Source: Polaribacter sp. Hel1_85 (lineage in GTDB: Bacteria > Bacteroidota > Bacteroidia > Flavobacteriales > Flavobacteriaceae). From it: DNA of 64,000 nt. Location of the stretch: contig NZ_JPDS01000001.1 in NCBI RefSeq assembly GCF_000766795.1, forward strand, positions 997,001-1,061,000, in the 5' to 3' direction. This document shows positions 1-8,339 of this stretch, piece after piece; positions within the stretch are counted from its first letter, which is position 1, and the number at the start of each line of letters is the position of its first letter. Both the position numbers and the translations under genes were made by a program. The notes beneath the pieces are model-generated. The model searched no databases. It saw only the letters and a list, made by a program, of their open reading frames with translations, and was not told where the DNA came from.

Positions 1-203
1 AAACCTGTAATAGTTTGAAATTTTTGATTTGGATTCAACTTAATTATTGATGAATTTTCATCAGCAATAAATTCAGTTATTTTTGTTAATTTATTCCCAC
101 TTTCTGAAGTTTCATAAACATCTACTACCAATTTATTATCAACTTTATTACAACTTATCATTACTAATAAAAAAAGGATTGAATAAAAATAGTTCGTTTT
201 CAT
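1..203 (-). CDS. GH30-family glycosidase lipoprotein (N-terminal fragment; cut by window edge)
   Basis: Only the first 67 codons are present; the rest lies beyond base 1. The ATG at 203 begins a lipoprotein signal (MKTNYFYSILFLLVMISC, lipid Cys at residue 18). After it comes a short beta-rich stretch ending in NPNQKFQTITG. That ending resembles the start of GH30 enzymes, where a phrase like 'Q.I.GFG' opens the catalytic barrel. GH30 members in laminarin loci hydrolyse beta-1,6-glucosidic branches, which fits the operon. The gene follows the GH17 gene by 11 bases on the same strand, so it is almost certainly co-transcribed with it. The GH30 call rests on one short motif plus context; the catalytic residues are not in the window. 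Confidence 0.6.
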   Translation of the reverse strand, partial: MKTNYFYSILFLLVMISCNKVDNKLVVDVYETSESGNKLTKITEFIADENSSIIKLNPNQKFQTITG

Positions 204-214
204 TGTATTAAATT

Positions 215-1501
215 TTATCTATTATAATCTGTATTAGGTACTAAAACACCTTTCATCAAAGCCTCTTTATTACCATTAAATGTCTTTATAATTGGATTTC
301 CATTTCTGGTTAAACCTTTAAAAGACTCATTATCAACTAAATTCCAAATAGGATATTTAGCTTCTCCCTTTAAAGTGAATAATCCAAAGTGATTTTCGGA
401 TCCATTTGCATTTTGAGCATCTTTCCATTGTTCATCAAAAGCTTCAAAATAGAAACAAGAAATTCCTTCTTTATTTGTCCATTCTCTTAATTGATTATAG
501 TAAAGCCCTTGCTTGTATTCATCTGTTGCTCTAGAACCATTTACACCATAATGTCCGCTAGAAATAGTTGCCCAACCTGTTTCACCAATATGAACTGTTT
601 TTGTTGCATCGATACTTTTTACATAATCAGAAACATCTTTATATTGCTTTTTAGCAAACTCTAAAGCACGTAACATTGCATTATCTATTTTTTCTTTGTC
701 TGATAAATGCTGTTCATTATCTGGTACTTTCCAAAAACCTGGGTTGTAATGAGAATTATGATAAGCATATGTATGCATAGAAACGTAATCTACAGATTTT
801 ATGATATCTTCTAAATCTTTTACTCTATAACTAGGATCTCCTCCACCCCATGAAGCAAAATCATCTGAACAAGTAATCCATAAATCTTTAGAAAGTTTTC
901 CATCTTTCTTTAAATTTTGAAGATGATTTACCCATTTTAAAATAACATTTGGTCTCACAAAATAACTTGTTGCCCATCTAATCATTGCTTCATTACCAAC
1001 TGCAATAATTTTTACAATGTCTGGGTATTTATTTGCTAAAGCGACTGTTCTATCAATTTCTCCTTCATTTTGTTCACTTTCAATTTCATGATTAGGTTCT
1101 TTATCAGTCCAAGCATTTACACAATCTATCCAAGCACCTAACATTACATACATTTCGAAGTTTGAATCTTCTTTTTTAAGTTGACTAATTGCTTCTAAAA
1201 TATTTGCTGCGTGCGGTAATTTTGGTTGTACGTTATAGGTTCTAATAATGCGAATACCCATAGCGTGCATCAACTTTAAGTCTTCTTTTAATTGTGGAAT
1301 TGTAGGTTGATTATCTTCTCTTGATTTTTCTCTATATCCTCCATAAGAAATGGCTAAATATTCTGGGTTTCCTAAAATTTTGGCTGCTGTCATTTCTTCT
1401 TTAATTTCTTTTTTCACTTCTTTATTATCTTTCTTAGAGCTACATCCAAAACCAATAAACAATACTAAAATCGTTACTAAAATTTGAAATTTGAAATTCA
1501 T
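215..1501 (-). CDS. GH17 endo-beta-1,3-glucanase lipoprotein (laminarinase)
   Basis: Predicted laminarin-cutting endo-1,3-beta-glucanase of family GH17. The 428-aa product has a lipoprotein signal (lipid Cys20 in GFGC), then a lysine-rich tether (SSKKDNKEVKK) and a TIM barrel. The acid/base is E171 in AVGNEAM and the nucleophile is E307 in HIGETGW. Their spacing of about 136 residues is usual for GH17. The lysine-rich residues after the Cys look unlike a surface-export signal, so a periplasmic site acting on imported oligosaccharides is inferred. It sits 21 bases after the GH3 gene and 11 before the GH30 gene in the minus-strand laminarin operon. Some GH17 proteins are transglycosylases, which the sequence alone does not exclude. 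Confidence 0.88.
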   Translation of the reverse strand: MNFKFQILVTILVLFIGFGCSSKKDNKEVKKEIKEEMTAAKILGNPEYLAISYGGYREKSREDNQPTIPQLKEDLKLMHAMGIRIIRTYNVQPKLPHAANILEAISQLKKEDSNFEMYVMLGAWIDCVNAWTDKEPNHEIESEQNEGEIDRTVALANKYPDIVKIIAVGNEAMIRWATSYFVRPNVILKWVNHLQNLKKDGKLSKDLWITCSDDFASWGGGDPSYRVKDLEDIIKSVDYVSMHTYAYHNSHYNPGFWKVPDNEQHLSDKEKIDNAMLRALEFAKKQYKDVSDYVKSIDATKTVHIGETGWATISSGHYGVNGSRATDEYKQGLYYNQLREWTNKEGISCFYFEAFDEQWKDAQNANGSENHFGLFTLKGEAKYPIWNLVDNESFKGLTRNGNPIIKTFNGNKEALMKGVLVPNTDYNR

Positions 1502-1522
1502 ATTCTTACTCTTTATAATTAT

Positions 1523-3334
1523 TTAATATTTTAAACCATATCCAAAAGGATATAATGGTTTTATGCTTTTGTCCCAAAAATTAGGTCCATATTTTCCTTT
1601 AAAATCATTTACTACATTTGGCCAAGAATGAGGCAATTTTCCAGAGAAATTAAAATCTCCAAACAAAACCTCTGCAATTCCATCTCCTTCAGAACCTGGT
1701 AACCAAGCTGCAACAAATGCATCTGATTTTTTGATCTGTTTTGTTACGACTAATGGTCTTCCAGAAATTAAAACAACAATCGTTTTAATTCCTTTTTCTG
1801 AATATGTTTTTATATACTTTTGATGTTCTTTGGTAAGTGTTAATTTTCTAGTATTTGATTCATGACCAATATCTCCAAAGAACTCTGCATAAGGAGTTTC
1901 GCCAACAATTATAACTGCAACATCTGCATCAAAATAATTTCCCTTTGCATCTTTATCATAAACAACATTTCCTTTTGAAAGCTTTTTAATTCCATCTAAA
2001 ATAGTGGTAGCTCCTTTATAATTTTCTGAAGTTCCTTGCCAATTAATTGTCCAACCTCCAGATTGTAATCCAGATGAATTTGCATGTTCACCAACAACTA
2101 CAATTTTCTTTGTTTCTTTTGATAAAGGCAAAGCGTTATTTGCATTTTTTAATAAAACTAAAGATTCTCTTACCGCTTGTTTTGCTATATCTCTATGTGC
2201 TTTACTACCTATTTTAGAAACTAATGTTGAATCTGGAAAAGGTTTTTTAAATAAGTCCAATCTAAACTTCTGTCTTAAAATTCTTTTTACTGCGTCGTTA
2301 ATTCTTACCTCAGAAACATAACTAGAATCAACAGCCTTCTTTAAATTACTTTGAAAATAATCTAAATCGCCATCAACAGCCATTATCATATCTACACCAG
2401 CATTCACAATATTATTTCTACCAAATTTTGTATAGCCTTTCCAATCAGAAACTACAATTCCATCGAACTTCATTTTTTGCTTTAAAGTATCTGTTAGATA
2501 TGCTTTATTAGCATGCATTGGCTTCCTATTTAAAGTATTGAATGATGCCATTACCGCTCCAACTTTCTCATTTACAGCAATTTTATAAGGAGGCATTAAT
2601 CTTTTGTTTATTTCATTATTAGATAGCGATGTTTCCCCTCCTTCTACACCAAATTCTGTAGCTCCATCACCAATAAAATGTTTGGCTGTTGCCATCACTG
2701 TTTTAGAATCGGATAAATCTCCTTGATGTCCTTTTATAGATGCTTTTGTTAAAATAGATGTTAGCTCAGTACTTTCAGAAAACGCTTCATAAACTCTTCC
2801 CCATTTTTCATTATAAGGAATTGCAATACAAGGTGAAAAAACCCAATTAAAACCTGTTGCTTGTGCTTCTATAGCAGTAATTGCTGCTGCTTCTTCAACC
2901 AATTTTGCATTTGCAGTTGCTCCTAAACCAATATTATGTGGAAAGATAGTTGCTCCATTAAACGTATTTTGACCATGAATTGCATCAACACCAAACAACA
3001 AAGGAATTCCTAATCGTGTAGAAAGTGCTTGCTTTTGTAATTTTATAAATTTCTGCTGCCATTCTTTAGCCGTTTCTCCAGGATTTACTCCTTGTGTATG
3101 AATAACAGAACCAATAAACTTAGTAGCAACATCATTTTTAGAAATATCCCAAAAGTGTCTTACTTGAGACATTTGACCAATTTTCTCTTCTAAAGTCATT
3201 AACTTTAGAAGAGAATCTACTTTTTTCTCAATAATAATTTCTTTATCTACTTTAGTTTCAATTGCATTTTTGCAACTAAAAACGGTAAGTATTAAAGGAA
3301 TAAAAAATCGATATTTATGAAAGCTACTGGTCAT
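1523..3334 (-). CDS. bglX: GH3 beta-glucosidase / exo-beta-glucanase lipoprotein
   Basis: Family GH3 enzyme that should release glucose from the non-reducing ends of beta-1,3 (or beta-1,4/1,6) gluco-oligosaccharides. The 603-aa product has a lipoprotein signal with lipid Cys21 (TVFSC). The N-terminal GH3 barrel (about 40-360) contains KHF at 218-220 and the nucleophile D297 in GIVVSDWKG. The alpha/beta C-terminal GH3 domain spans about 390-600. It lacks the C-terminal Fn3 domain seen in longer BglX proteins, matching the compact ~600-aa exo-glucanase type. It lies 9 bases after the GH149-like gene and 21 before GH17, so it belongs to the operon. KNAIETK after the Cys suggests the periplasm. 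The gene symbol is by similarity to the family only. Confidence 0.9.
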   Translation of the reverse strand: MTSSFHKYRFFIPLILTVFSCKNAIETKVDKEIIIEKKVDSLLKLMTLEEKIGQMSQVRHFWDISKNDVATKFIGSVIHTQGVNPGETAKEWQQKFIKLQKQALSTRLGIPLLFGVDAIHGQNTFNGATIFPHNIGLGATANAKLVEEAAAITAIEAQATGFNWVFSPCIAIPYNEKWGRVYEAFSESTELTSILTKASIKGHQGDLSDSKTVMATAKHFIGDGATEFGVEGGETSLSNNEINKRLMPPYKIAVNEKVGAVMASFNTLNRKPMHANKAYLTDTLKQKMKFDGIVVSDWKGYTKFGRNNIVNAGVDMIMAVDGDLDYFQSNLKKAVDSSYVSEVRINDAVKRILRQKFRLDLFKKPFPDSTLVSKIGSKAHRDIAKQAVRESLVLLKNANNALPLSKETKKIVVVGEHANSSGLQSGGWTINWQGTSENYKGATTILDGIKKLSKGNVVYDKDAKGNYFDADVAVIIVGETPYAEFFGDIGHESNTRKLTLTKEHQKYIKTYSEKGIKTIVVLISGRPLVVTKQIKKSDAFVAAWLPGSEGDGIAEVLFGDFNFSGKLPHSWPNVVNDFKGKYGPNFWDKSIKPLYPFGYGLKY

Positions 3335-3343
3335 TAATAGTTG

Positions 3344-6300
3344 TTATTTTTTTACTGAAACTTCTATTTTATTTATTTCTCCTGTTCTTTCAAAAATCAT
3401 TTTTGAAATATTAGTATCAAGCGTTAAATCTTTTACTTCTTCAACACGATCATCCGTAAAAAATATTTTAATACTTTCTTCTTTCGTGTTTTTATATACA
3501 ATTGGTACTTGACAATAGGTAAAACAAAGTGAATCTTCTTTTAATTCAATTGATTTTTCTTCTTTGCTAATTGCTGTATACTTAAAAGTTTTTGGAGTTT
3601 TAATAAACTCACTTCCTCTTAATAATCTTGGATTAAAAATGATTTTTCCTTCTTTTACAAAAACACCTAACTCACCAATTCTACTCAATACATCTTCTTT
3701 AACCTGACCTGTCATTCCTGGTTGTTGTGCTCCTTTTCCTCCTGGTGTATGAGAATATGGATCTGTTGGAAAAGCACCATATAATTGGGGTGATTTATGC
3801 ACACCAATACCTGCTTGAATTTCATAATAATGATCTAATAATTGACCAATTACAGCTTCATCTTCATTATTTTTTATCGCTAACAAGCAATTTTCTTGAA
3901 CCGCTAATAATAATTTTGAAACCATGTGCCAATAAATAGAACCTAAACCTTCATATCCGAAGAAAGTTCCTGAACGACCTGTAAATGCTTTGTGATTAAA
4001 TACTTCTTCAAAAGTTTCTAATAACAAACCAGCTTCGTTTTCAATTAAATCTGCATACGTTTCTGGCAATGCTGAAAAAGCACCTTTTAAACTATTTGCA
4101 TTGTTAAAGTTTGCATTAAAATGATAATTACCTAAAACATCTTTATTAATGATTTGTGTGTTTCCATCACTAATCAATTCTGATAATAATTTAGAGTTTT
4201 TTACAGCCGCTTTAGAAATTACATTTTTTTGATCAAAACGTGGTAAATCCTTATTTGGATATAAAATATAACTGTATTGATCTTCTCTAAATAAAGCACT
4301 CGCTTTCATTCCGTCTAAAACTTTTAAAGCTTCTTTGGGTGATAAATATCCAGCACTTAAAACAGCAACTTGCCCTTCTAACATTTCTGGTAAATAAGAA
4401 ATAGACACTTCTGTATCATTCTCAACCGTCATTAAATTATAAGCATGGAATAAGTTATCTGAACGCTTATTTGCTTTAATTGTATGCTCTAAATATTGTT
4501 TTGTAATTGTAAAGAATGCTAACAATTCTGTTTTAGAAATTGTACTTCTATCACTAGAAAATCCGTTTTCATAAATTGCAGTTCTAAAAGCACTTCCTGC
4601 TTCACCTAAACCATCTAAAACTGTTTTTCTTTCTGTATCTGAAACACTTCCTGAAAGGATATTTTTATTTTGGTTAAAAGTTGCTACAACTTCATTAAAG
4701 AATGTTGCTAATTCTGATGAAATTTCAACTTCTTCAGTTGTTGATTTAGTCACTACTTTTTCGAAGAAATTTATAAATCTATTTAAGTAATTTAACGTTA
4801 CCATAGAAACTCCGTTACCAACTAAAGCGTTGTTAGCGTCATTCCATTCCGGACGTTGCGTGTTCATCCAAATACCTCCTTCTGGTATAAAGTTGGATAC
4901 TTTTGCTAATACAGTTGCTAATAATTTTTCAATTAAATTCACTTTATAAATAAAGAAATTTTCATCTCTTAATAAAGCGCCATCTGCTCCTAATTCTTCT
5001 CTTTTTTGATGAATTTTAGCATCTAACTCAAAATCGAAGTCAATTGTATCTTTCGGATTTATAAGAATACTTTTGTAATCTTTAATTTTATAAGGCACAT
5101 TTGCATACACAAAAATGTCTTCAGAAAAACGTTTTTCTAATTGATTTGGATAATGATTTTCTATAAATTCTAAGAATTTTAATAAGTAAATTATTTGATG
5201 ATCTCCCCAATAACCAATATAAGACCAAGGATCATTTTCTTCAATAATTTCCCAATCGAAACCATCTTTTGTTACTCTATAAGGATTGTAACCATCAAAA
5301 GTTGTTGCATTTAAAAACTTATGAATCATACTTTCTATAAATTCAGGATATGAATGTGCTAATGTTTCCCAATTTTGGAAAATATCACGCCAGTTACCTT
5401 CATAATCTAAAATTTTAGAACCATCAATTTCATTTTTTGTGTTGATAGAAAACTTGTTCCAAGGTCTACTTGGATCACCATGTCTTCTACTAAATTTTAA
5501 TGGTAAATATTCAAAACAAAGTCTTTTAAAGTTTTTATCTTCATCTTTTTCTGCTATTTCAAGAATTGTATTTAATGTAAATTCCTCTGGTAAGTCATTT
5601 AACAATTCTTCTTTTTTCTTGATTACTTTTTTATTTGCCTTTCCAATATATTTTATAAAATCTTCTTTTTCAATTTTATAATCATCATCAAAAGTACCAC
5701 CTCTCATTAAGTTAAAAAGTGTATTTGCAAAGTGTCTTGTGTTTACTAAAGGATCGTTTGTTACTTGTAAACCATCTGCAGCACCCGTTAAAGCAATTAA
5801 GTTTTTTGTACCTAATTCAATATCTTCAAGGATACTTTCTTCTAAATTTTTATCATTTATAATTGCTTTAGAAATACGTTCAATATCTCCAATTGTTTGA
5901 TTTACATTCGCTACAAAACTCCATTCTTTGGTTTCATTTGCTGATAAATCTAAATCTGCACTAATAAAATAAGCACCTTTTTCTGCTTTTACATCTACTT
6001 CTTGATGTAATTCTTTTCCTCTTCTAAAATTATCTAATTGTAATGATGATAATAAATGAATTGGATTTTCGATACCTAAAGACCAAACTATATTTGCTTT
6101 TAAAGCTTCACTTGGTTCTGCTTTATCAACAATAATTGCACTTAAAGCATAAATACCTAATCCTGATTCTGCTTGTAATTCACTTTTCTTGTAAGCATCT
6201 ACTAAATTACTACGAGAGTTTTGTAAATCTGTTTCTACATCCGAAGGAATAATATTTTGTAAACCGTCTAAAAATGTAATTTGTATTTTATCAGAAGAAT

Positions 6301-6802
6301 TATTAATTAATGTTGATTTTTTTACAAATCCGAATTTGTCAGTAGAACTCCATTGATATCTGAAGATTACTTCTAAATCCTCATTAATTTCTTCGAAAAT
6401 AACTTTATTTCCAAAACTGTTTTTATATAAATTTTGTCTTGTTTTATATAACCCTATTTGTCTTTGAGAAAAAGGTTCCCATAAATATATATTTCCGTTT
6501 TTTGAAACTTGAAAAATAGATTTACTACCAGTTACATCTTCAGCTTCTGTGATTTTATCATCTGTATAATAAGGAAAAAGTGAGTATTCACTATTCTTTC
6601 TACCAGCTGTAAGACCTCCATTACTAGAAATAAACATCCAATGATTTGAGTCTGAAACAATACTCATAAAAAAGGGTCTCATTTCATTACTATTAGCAAT
6701 TTTATAATAAACTTCATTATCAAAATTCATCATTTCTCCTTTCACTTCTTGAGTTTGAAAGTCTGCTTTATTTTTTCCTAGAAAAATGGTCTTATTTGTC
6801 AT
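3344..6802 (-). CDS. GH149-like beta-1,3-glucan phosphorylase, cytoplasmic
   Basis: Large (1152 aa) protein with no signal peptide or membrane segment, so cytoplasmic. Length and composition match GH149 beta-1,3-oligoglucan phosphorylases, relatives of GH94. The motif EWNDANNALVGNG resembles the GH94 catalytic signature WNDGMN..G, making D655 the likely catalytic acid. A downstream LDGLGEAGSAFRTAIYENG block also looks phosphorylase-like. The expected reaction is phosphorolysis of beta-1,3-glucan oligosaccharides to alpha-glucose-1-phosphate, saving one ATP per glucose. It lies between the GH-A hydrolase and GH3 genes (103 and 9 bases away) in a laminarin locus, where GH149 genes are known. 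The family call comes from size, motif and context; a GH94-like neighbouring family is the main alternative. Confidence 0.75.
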   Translation of the reverse strand: MTNKTIFLGKNKADFQTQEVKGEMMNFDNEVYYKIANSNEMRPFFMSIVSDSNHWMFISSNGGLTAGRKNSEYSLFPYYTDDKITEAEDVTGSKSIFQVSKNGNIYLWEPFSQRQIGLYKTRQNLYKNSFGNKVIFEEINEDLEVIFRYQWSSTDKFGFVKKSTLINNSSDKIQITFLDGLQNIIPSDVETDLQNSRSNLVDAYKKSELQAESGLGIYALSAIIVDKAEPSEALKANIVWSLGIENPIHLLSSLQLDNFRRGKELHQEVDVKAEKGAYFISADLDLSANETKEWSFVANVNQTIGDIERISKAIINDKNLEESILEDIELGTKNLIALTGAADGLQVTNDPLVNTRHFANTLFNLMRGGTFDDDYKIEKEDFIKYIGKANKKVIKKKEELLNDLPEEFTLNTILEIAEKDEDKNFKRLCFEYLPLKFSRRHGDPSRPWNKFSINTKNEIDGSKILDYEGNWRDIFQNWETLAHSYPEFIESMIHKFLNATTFDGYNPYRVTKDGFDWEIIEENDPWSYIGYWGDHQIIYLLKFLEFIENHYPNQLEKRFSEDIFVYANVPYKIKDYKSILINPKDTIDFDFELDAKIHQKREELGADGALLRDENFFIYKVNLIEKLLATVLAKVSNFIPEGGIWMNTQRPEWNDANNALVGNGVSMVTLNYLNRFINFFEKVVTKSTTEEVEISSELATFFNEVVATFNQNKNILSGSVSDTERKTVLDGLGEAGSAFRTAIYENGFSSDRSTISKTELLAFFTITKQYLEHTIKANKRSDNLFHAYNLMTVENDTEVSISYLPEMLEGQVAVLSAGYLSPKEALKVLDGMKASALFREDQYSYILYPNKDLPRFDQKNVISKAAVKNSKLLSELISDGNTQIINKDVLGNYHFNANFNNANSLKGAFSALPETYADLIENEAGLLLETFEEVFNHKAFTGRSGTFFGYEGLGSIYWHMVSKLLLAVQENCLLAIKNNEDEAVIGQLLDHYYEIQAGIGVHKSPQLYGAFPTDPYSHTPGGKGAQQPGMTGQVKEDVLSRIGELGVFVKEGKIIFNPRLLRGSEFIKTPKTFKYTAISKEEKSIELKEDSLCFTYCQVPIVYKNTKEESIKIFFTDDRVEEVKDLTLDTNISKMIFERTGEINKIEVSVKK

Positions 6803-6820
6803 TAAAATTGGTATTCTAAA

Positions 6821-6847
6821 AACCTCTGTAACGATTTATAAGAGGTT
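6821..6847 (-). terminator. Weak hairpin in the GH-A hydrolase / phosphorylase gap
   Basis: AACCTCT and AGAGGTT form a 7-bp stem with a 13-base loop, followed on the minus strand by TTT then mixed sequence. It lies in the 103-base gap before the phosphorylase gene. It is a possible partial terminator or mRNA-processing or stabilising hairpin; the U-tract is too short for a confident terminator. Confidence 0.3.
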
Positions 6848-6905
6848 CTAATTAATATTTAATTTCTTCTGAATATTTTACTACTCTGTATATTTATTTC
6901 ATTCC

Positions 6906-8210
6906 TTAATCTAAGGAAGTCTTATTTTTTCGTGATTTTAAAAGTGCTTCTGATATTTTAATTTCACTAAAATGCTTTGAAATTAAATCTGCAGTTACTC
7001 CTTTAGAATATGGGTTTATTTGATGTGCTTCTTTTAAAGCATAATAAGCAGCTCTTGGATACAATGTGTACAAACCTTTTTCATTTGTAGGGCCTTTAGC
7101 ACAGATACCAAACCATTCCTCGTTCATATTATTACTTCCTTTAACATAATCGATAGCATAACCTCCAGTTGCCCAAGAAGCATTAGTATCATGAGTATCT
7201 AAATTAACAGTTTGTCCATATTTCCACCAACCATCACTAAATTGAAAAGTAAAGCCTCCAATTGAATTTTCTGCTTTACCTAAACCAGCAACATTTTCAT
7301 AAATCTCTTTCCAATTTTCAATCATATAAAATGCCTGCATTTTTTGATCTTCTTTATTGTCTATTGCATTAAATGCATCCGCACCAAATTCTGTAAACAA
7401 AATTGGCATCTTTAATGTTGCTTTCACTTTTTCAAAAGCATCTCCAAAAGATTTTCCACGATACATATTTGTCCCATAAATATCGACATCTGTACATTCT
7501 TCTGCTATGATATCTATGAATCCTAAATCTCCATTACAAATTGCAACTGGATGTGAATTATCTATTGATTTTATTTTTTTTGCGGCTTCATTCATTAGTC
7601 GATACATTGGTCGTCCTAACTTTTCGCCTTTTGCTGCTATTTCTTTTTCATTATCCGGAAAGTCTTCCGTTTCTCCTCCGGCCCAAAAAAGTCCATAGTT
7701 ATTTTCATTTCCTAAAAGAAACAATAACAATCCTGGAGTATTTTTATACGCTTCTGCCATTTTAGAAACTTCCTCTATTAAAGTTTTCTGAGTTTCAACA
7801 TCTCTGTAATCTGTTACAGGTACCCAATTTCCATTTATAGAAACTCCATATCTACCAAAAGAATGATTTAACATGGTGTAAATACCATACTTTTCATAGA
7901 TATATGTAATCCATTTAGGTTGAATACTTGTATAGACGCGAATTGTATTCACTCCCATATCTTTTAACAAAGTCATTTCTGAATCTAATGCTGCTTTTAT
8001 TAAAACATCAGGTTGTTGCCATAGGCTATAAGTAAAATTTGTTCCTATTGGAAAATAATCCCAATTCATTCCATTGATAATAAAATCTTCTCCATTTACA
8101 AGTAACTTTATTCCGTGCACATTACTTACTAATTCTACTTTACGTGACTGTTTACAAGCACTCAAAGTAAATAGCATAAAAATAAATGTTAGAAAAATAT
8201 TTTTCATCAT
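6906..8210 (-). CDS. Clan GH-A TIM-barrel glycoside hydrolase lipoprotein (GH2-C/GH5-like)
   Basis: A 434-aa lipoprotein (lipid Cys19 in TLSAC) with a single TIM-barrel domain of clan GH-A. The opening KLLVNGEDFIINGMNWD is typical of GH2 C-terminal and GH5-type barrels. The probable acid/base is E169 in LLGNENN and the nucleophile E274 in LFTEFGAD. The protein ends soon after the barrel, so it lacks the beta-sandwich domains of true GH2 enzymes. KQSRK after the Cys suggests a periplasmic position. It lies between the GH16 terminator and the phosphorylase gene, so a role on laminarin oligosaccharides is inferred. The exact family (an unclassified GH2-like group, GH5 or GH158) cannot be fixed by eye; the E169-E274 spacing of about 105 residues argues somewhat against GH158. 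Confidence 0.7.
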   Translation of the reverse strand: MMKNIFLTFIFMLFTLSACKQSRKVELVSNVHGIKLLVNGEDFIINGMNWDYFPIGTNFTYSLWQQPDVLIKAALDSEMTLLKDMGVNTIRVYTSIQPKWITYIYEKYGIYTMLNHSFGRYGVSINGNWVPVTDYRDVETQKTLIEEVSKMAEAYKNTPGLLLFLLGNENNYGLFWAGGETEDFPDNEKEIAAKGEKLGRPMYRLMNEAAKKIKSIDNSHPVAICNGDLGFIDIIAEECTDVDIYGTNMYRGKSFGDAFEKVKATLKMPILFTEFGADAFNAIDNKEDQKMQAFYMIENWKEIYENVAGLGKAENSIGGFTFQFSDGWWKYGQTVNLDTHDTNASWATGGYAIDYVKGSNNMNEEWFGICAKGPTNEKGLYTLYPRAAYYALKEAHQINPYSKGVTADLISKHFSEIKISEALLKSRKNKTSLD

Positions 8211-8286
8211 TTAAGTATTAAGTTATAAAATTTGAAAATAGTTTTTGGGACTAAAAATTGAATTCAATAAAGTAGTGTATACTTCT

Positions 8287-8330
8287 TTTAAAAAGAAAAA
8301 AATAAGGTCAGTCAAATAACTGACCTTATT
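8287..8330 (-). terminator. Intrinsic terminator after the GH16 gene
   Basis: AATAAGGTCAGT (8301-8312) pairs perfectly with ACTGACCTTATT (8319-8330) around a 6-base loop. On the minus strand the stem is followed by a T-rich run (8287-8300). It lies 10 bases after the GH16 stop. It should end or reduce transcription of susC-susD-SGBP-GH16 before the downstream hydrolases, which implies lower or separate expression of the second half of the locus. Confidence 0.85.
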
Positions 8331-8339
8331 AAATAAATT

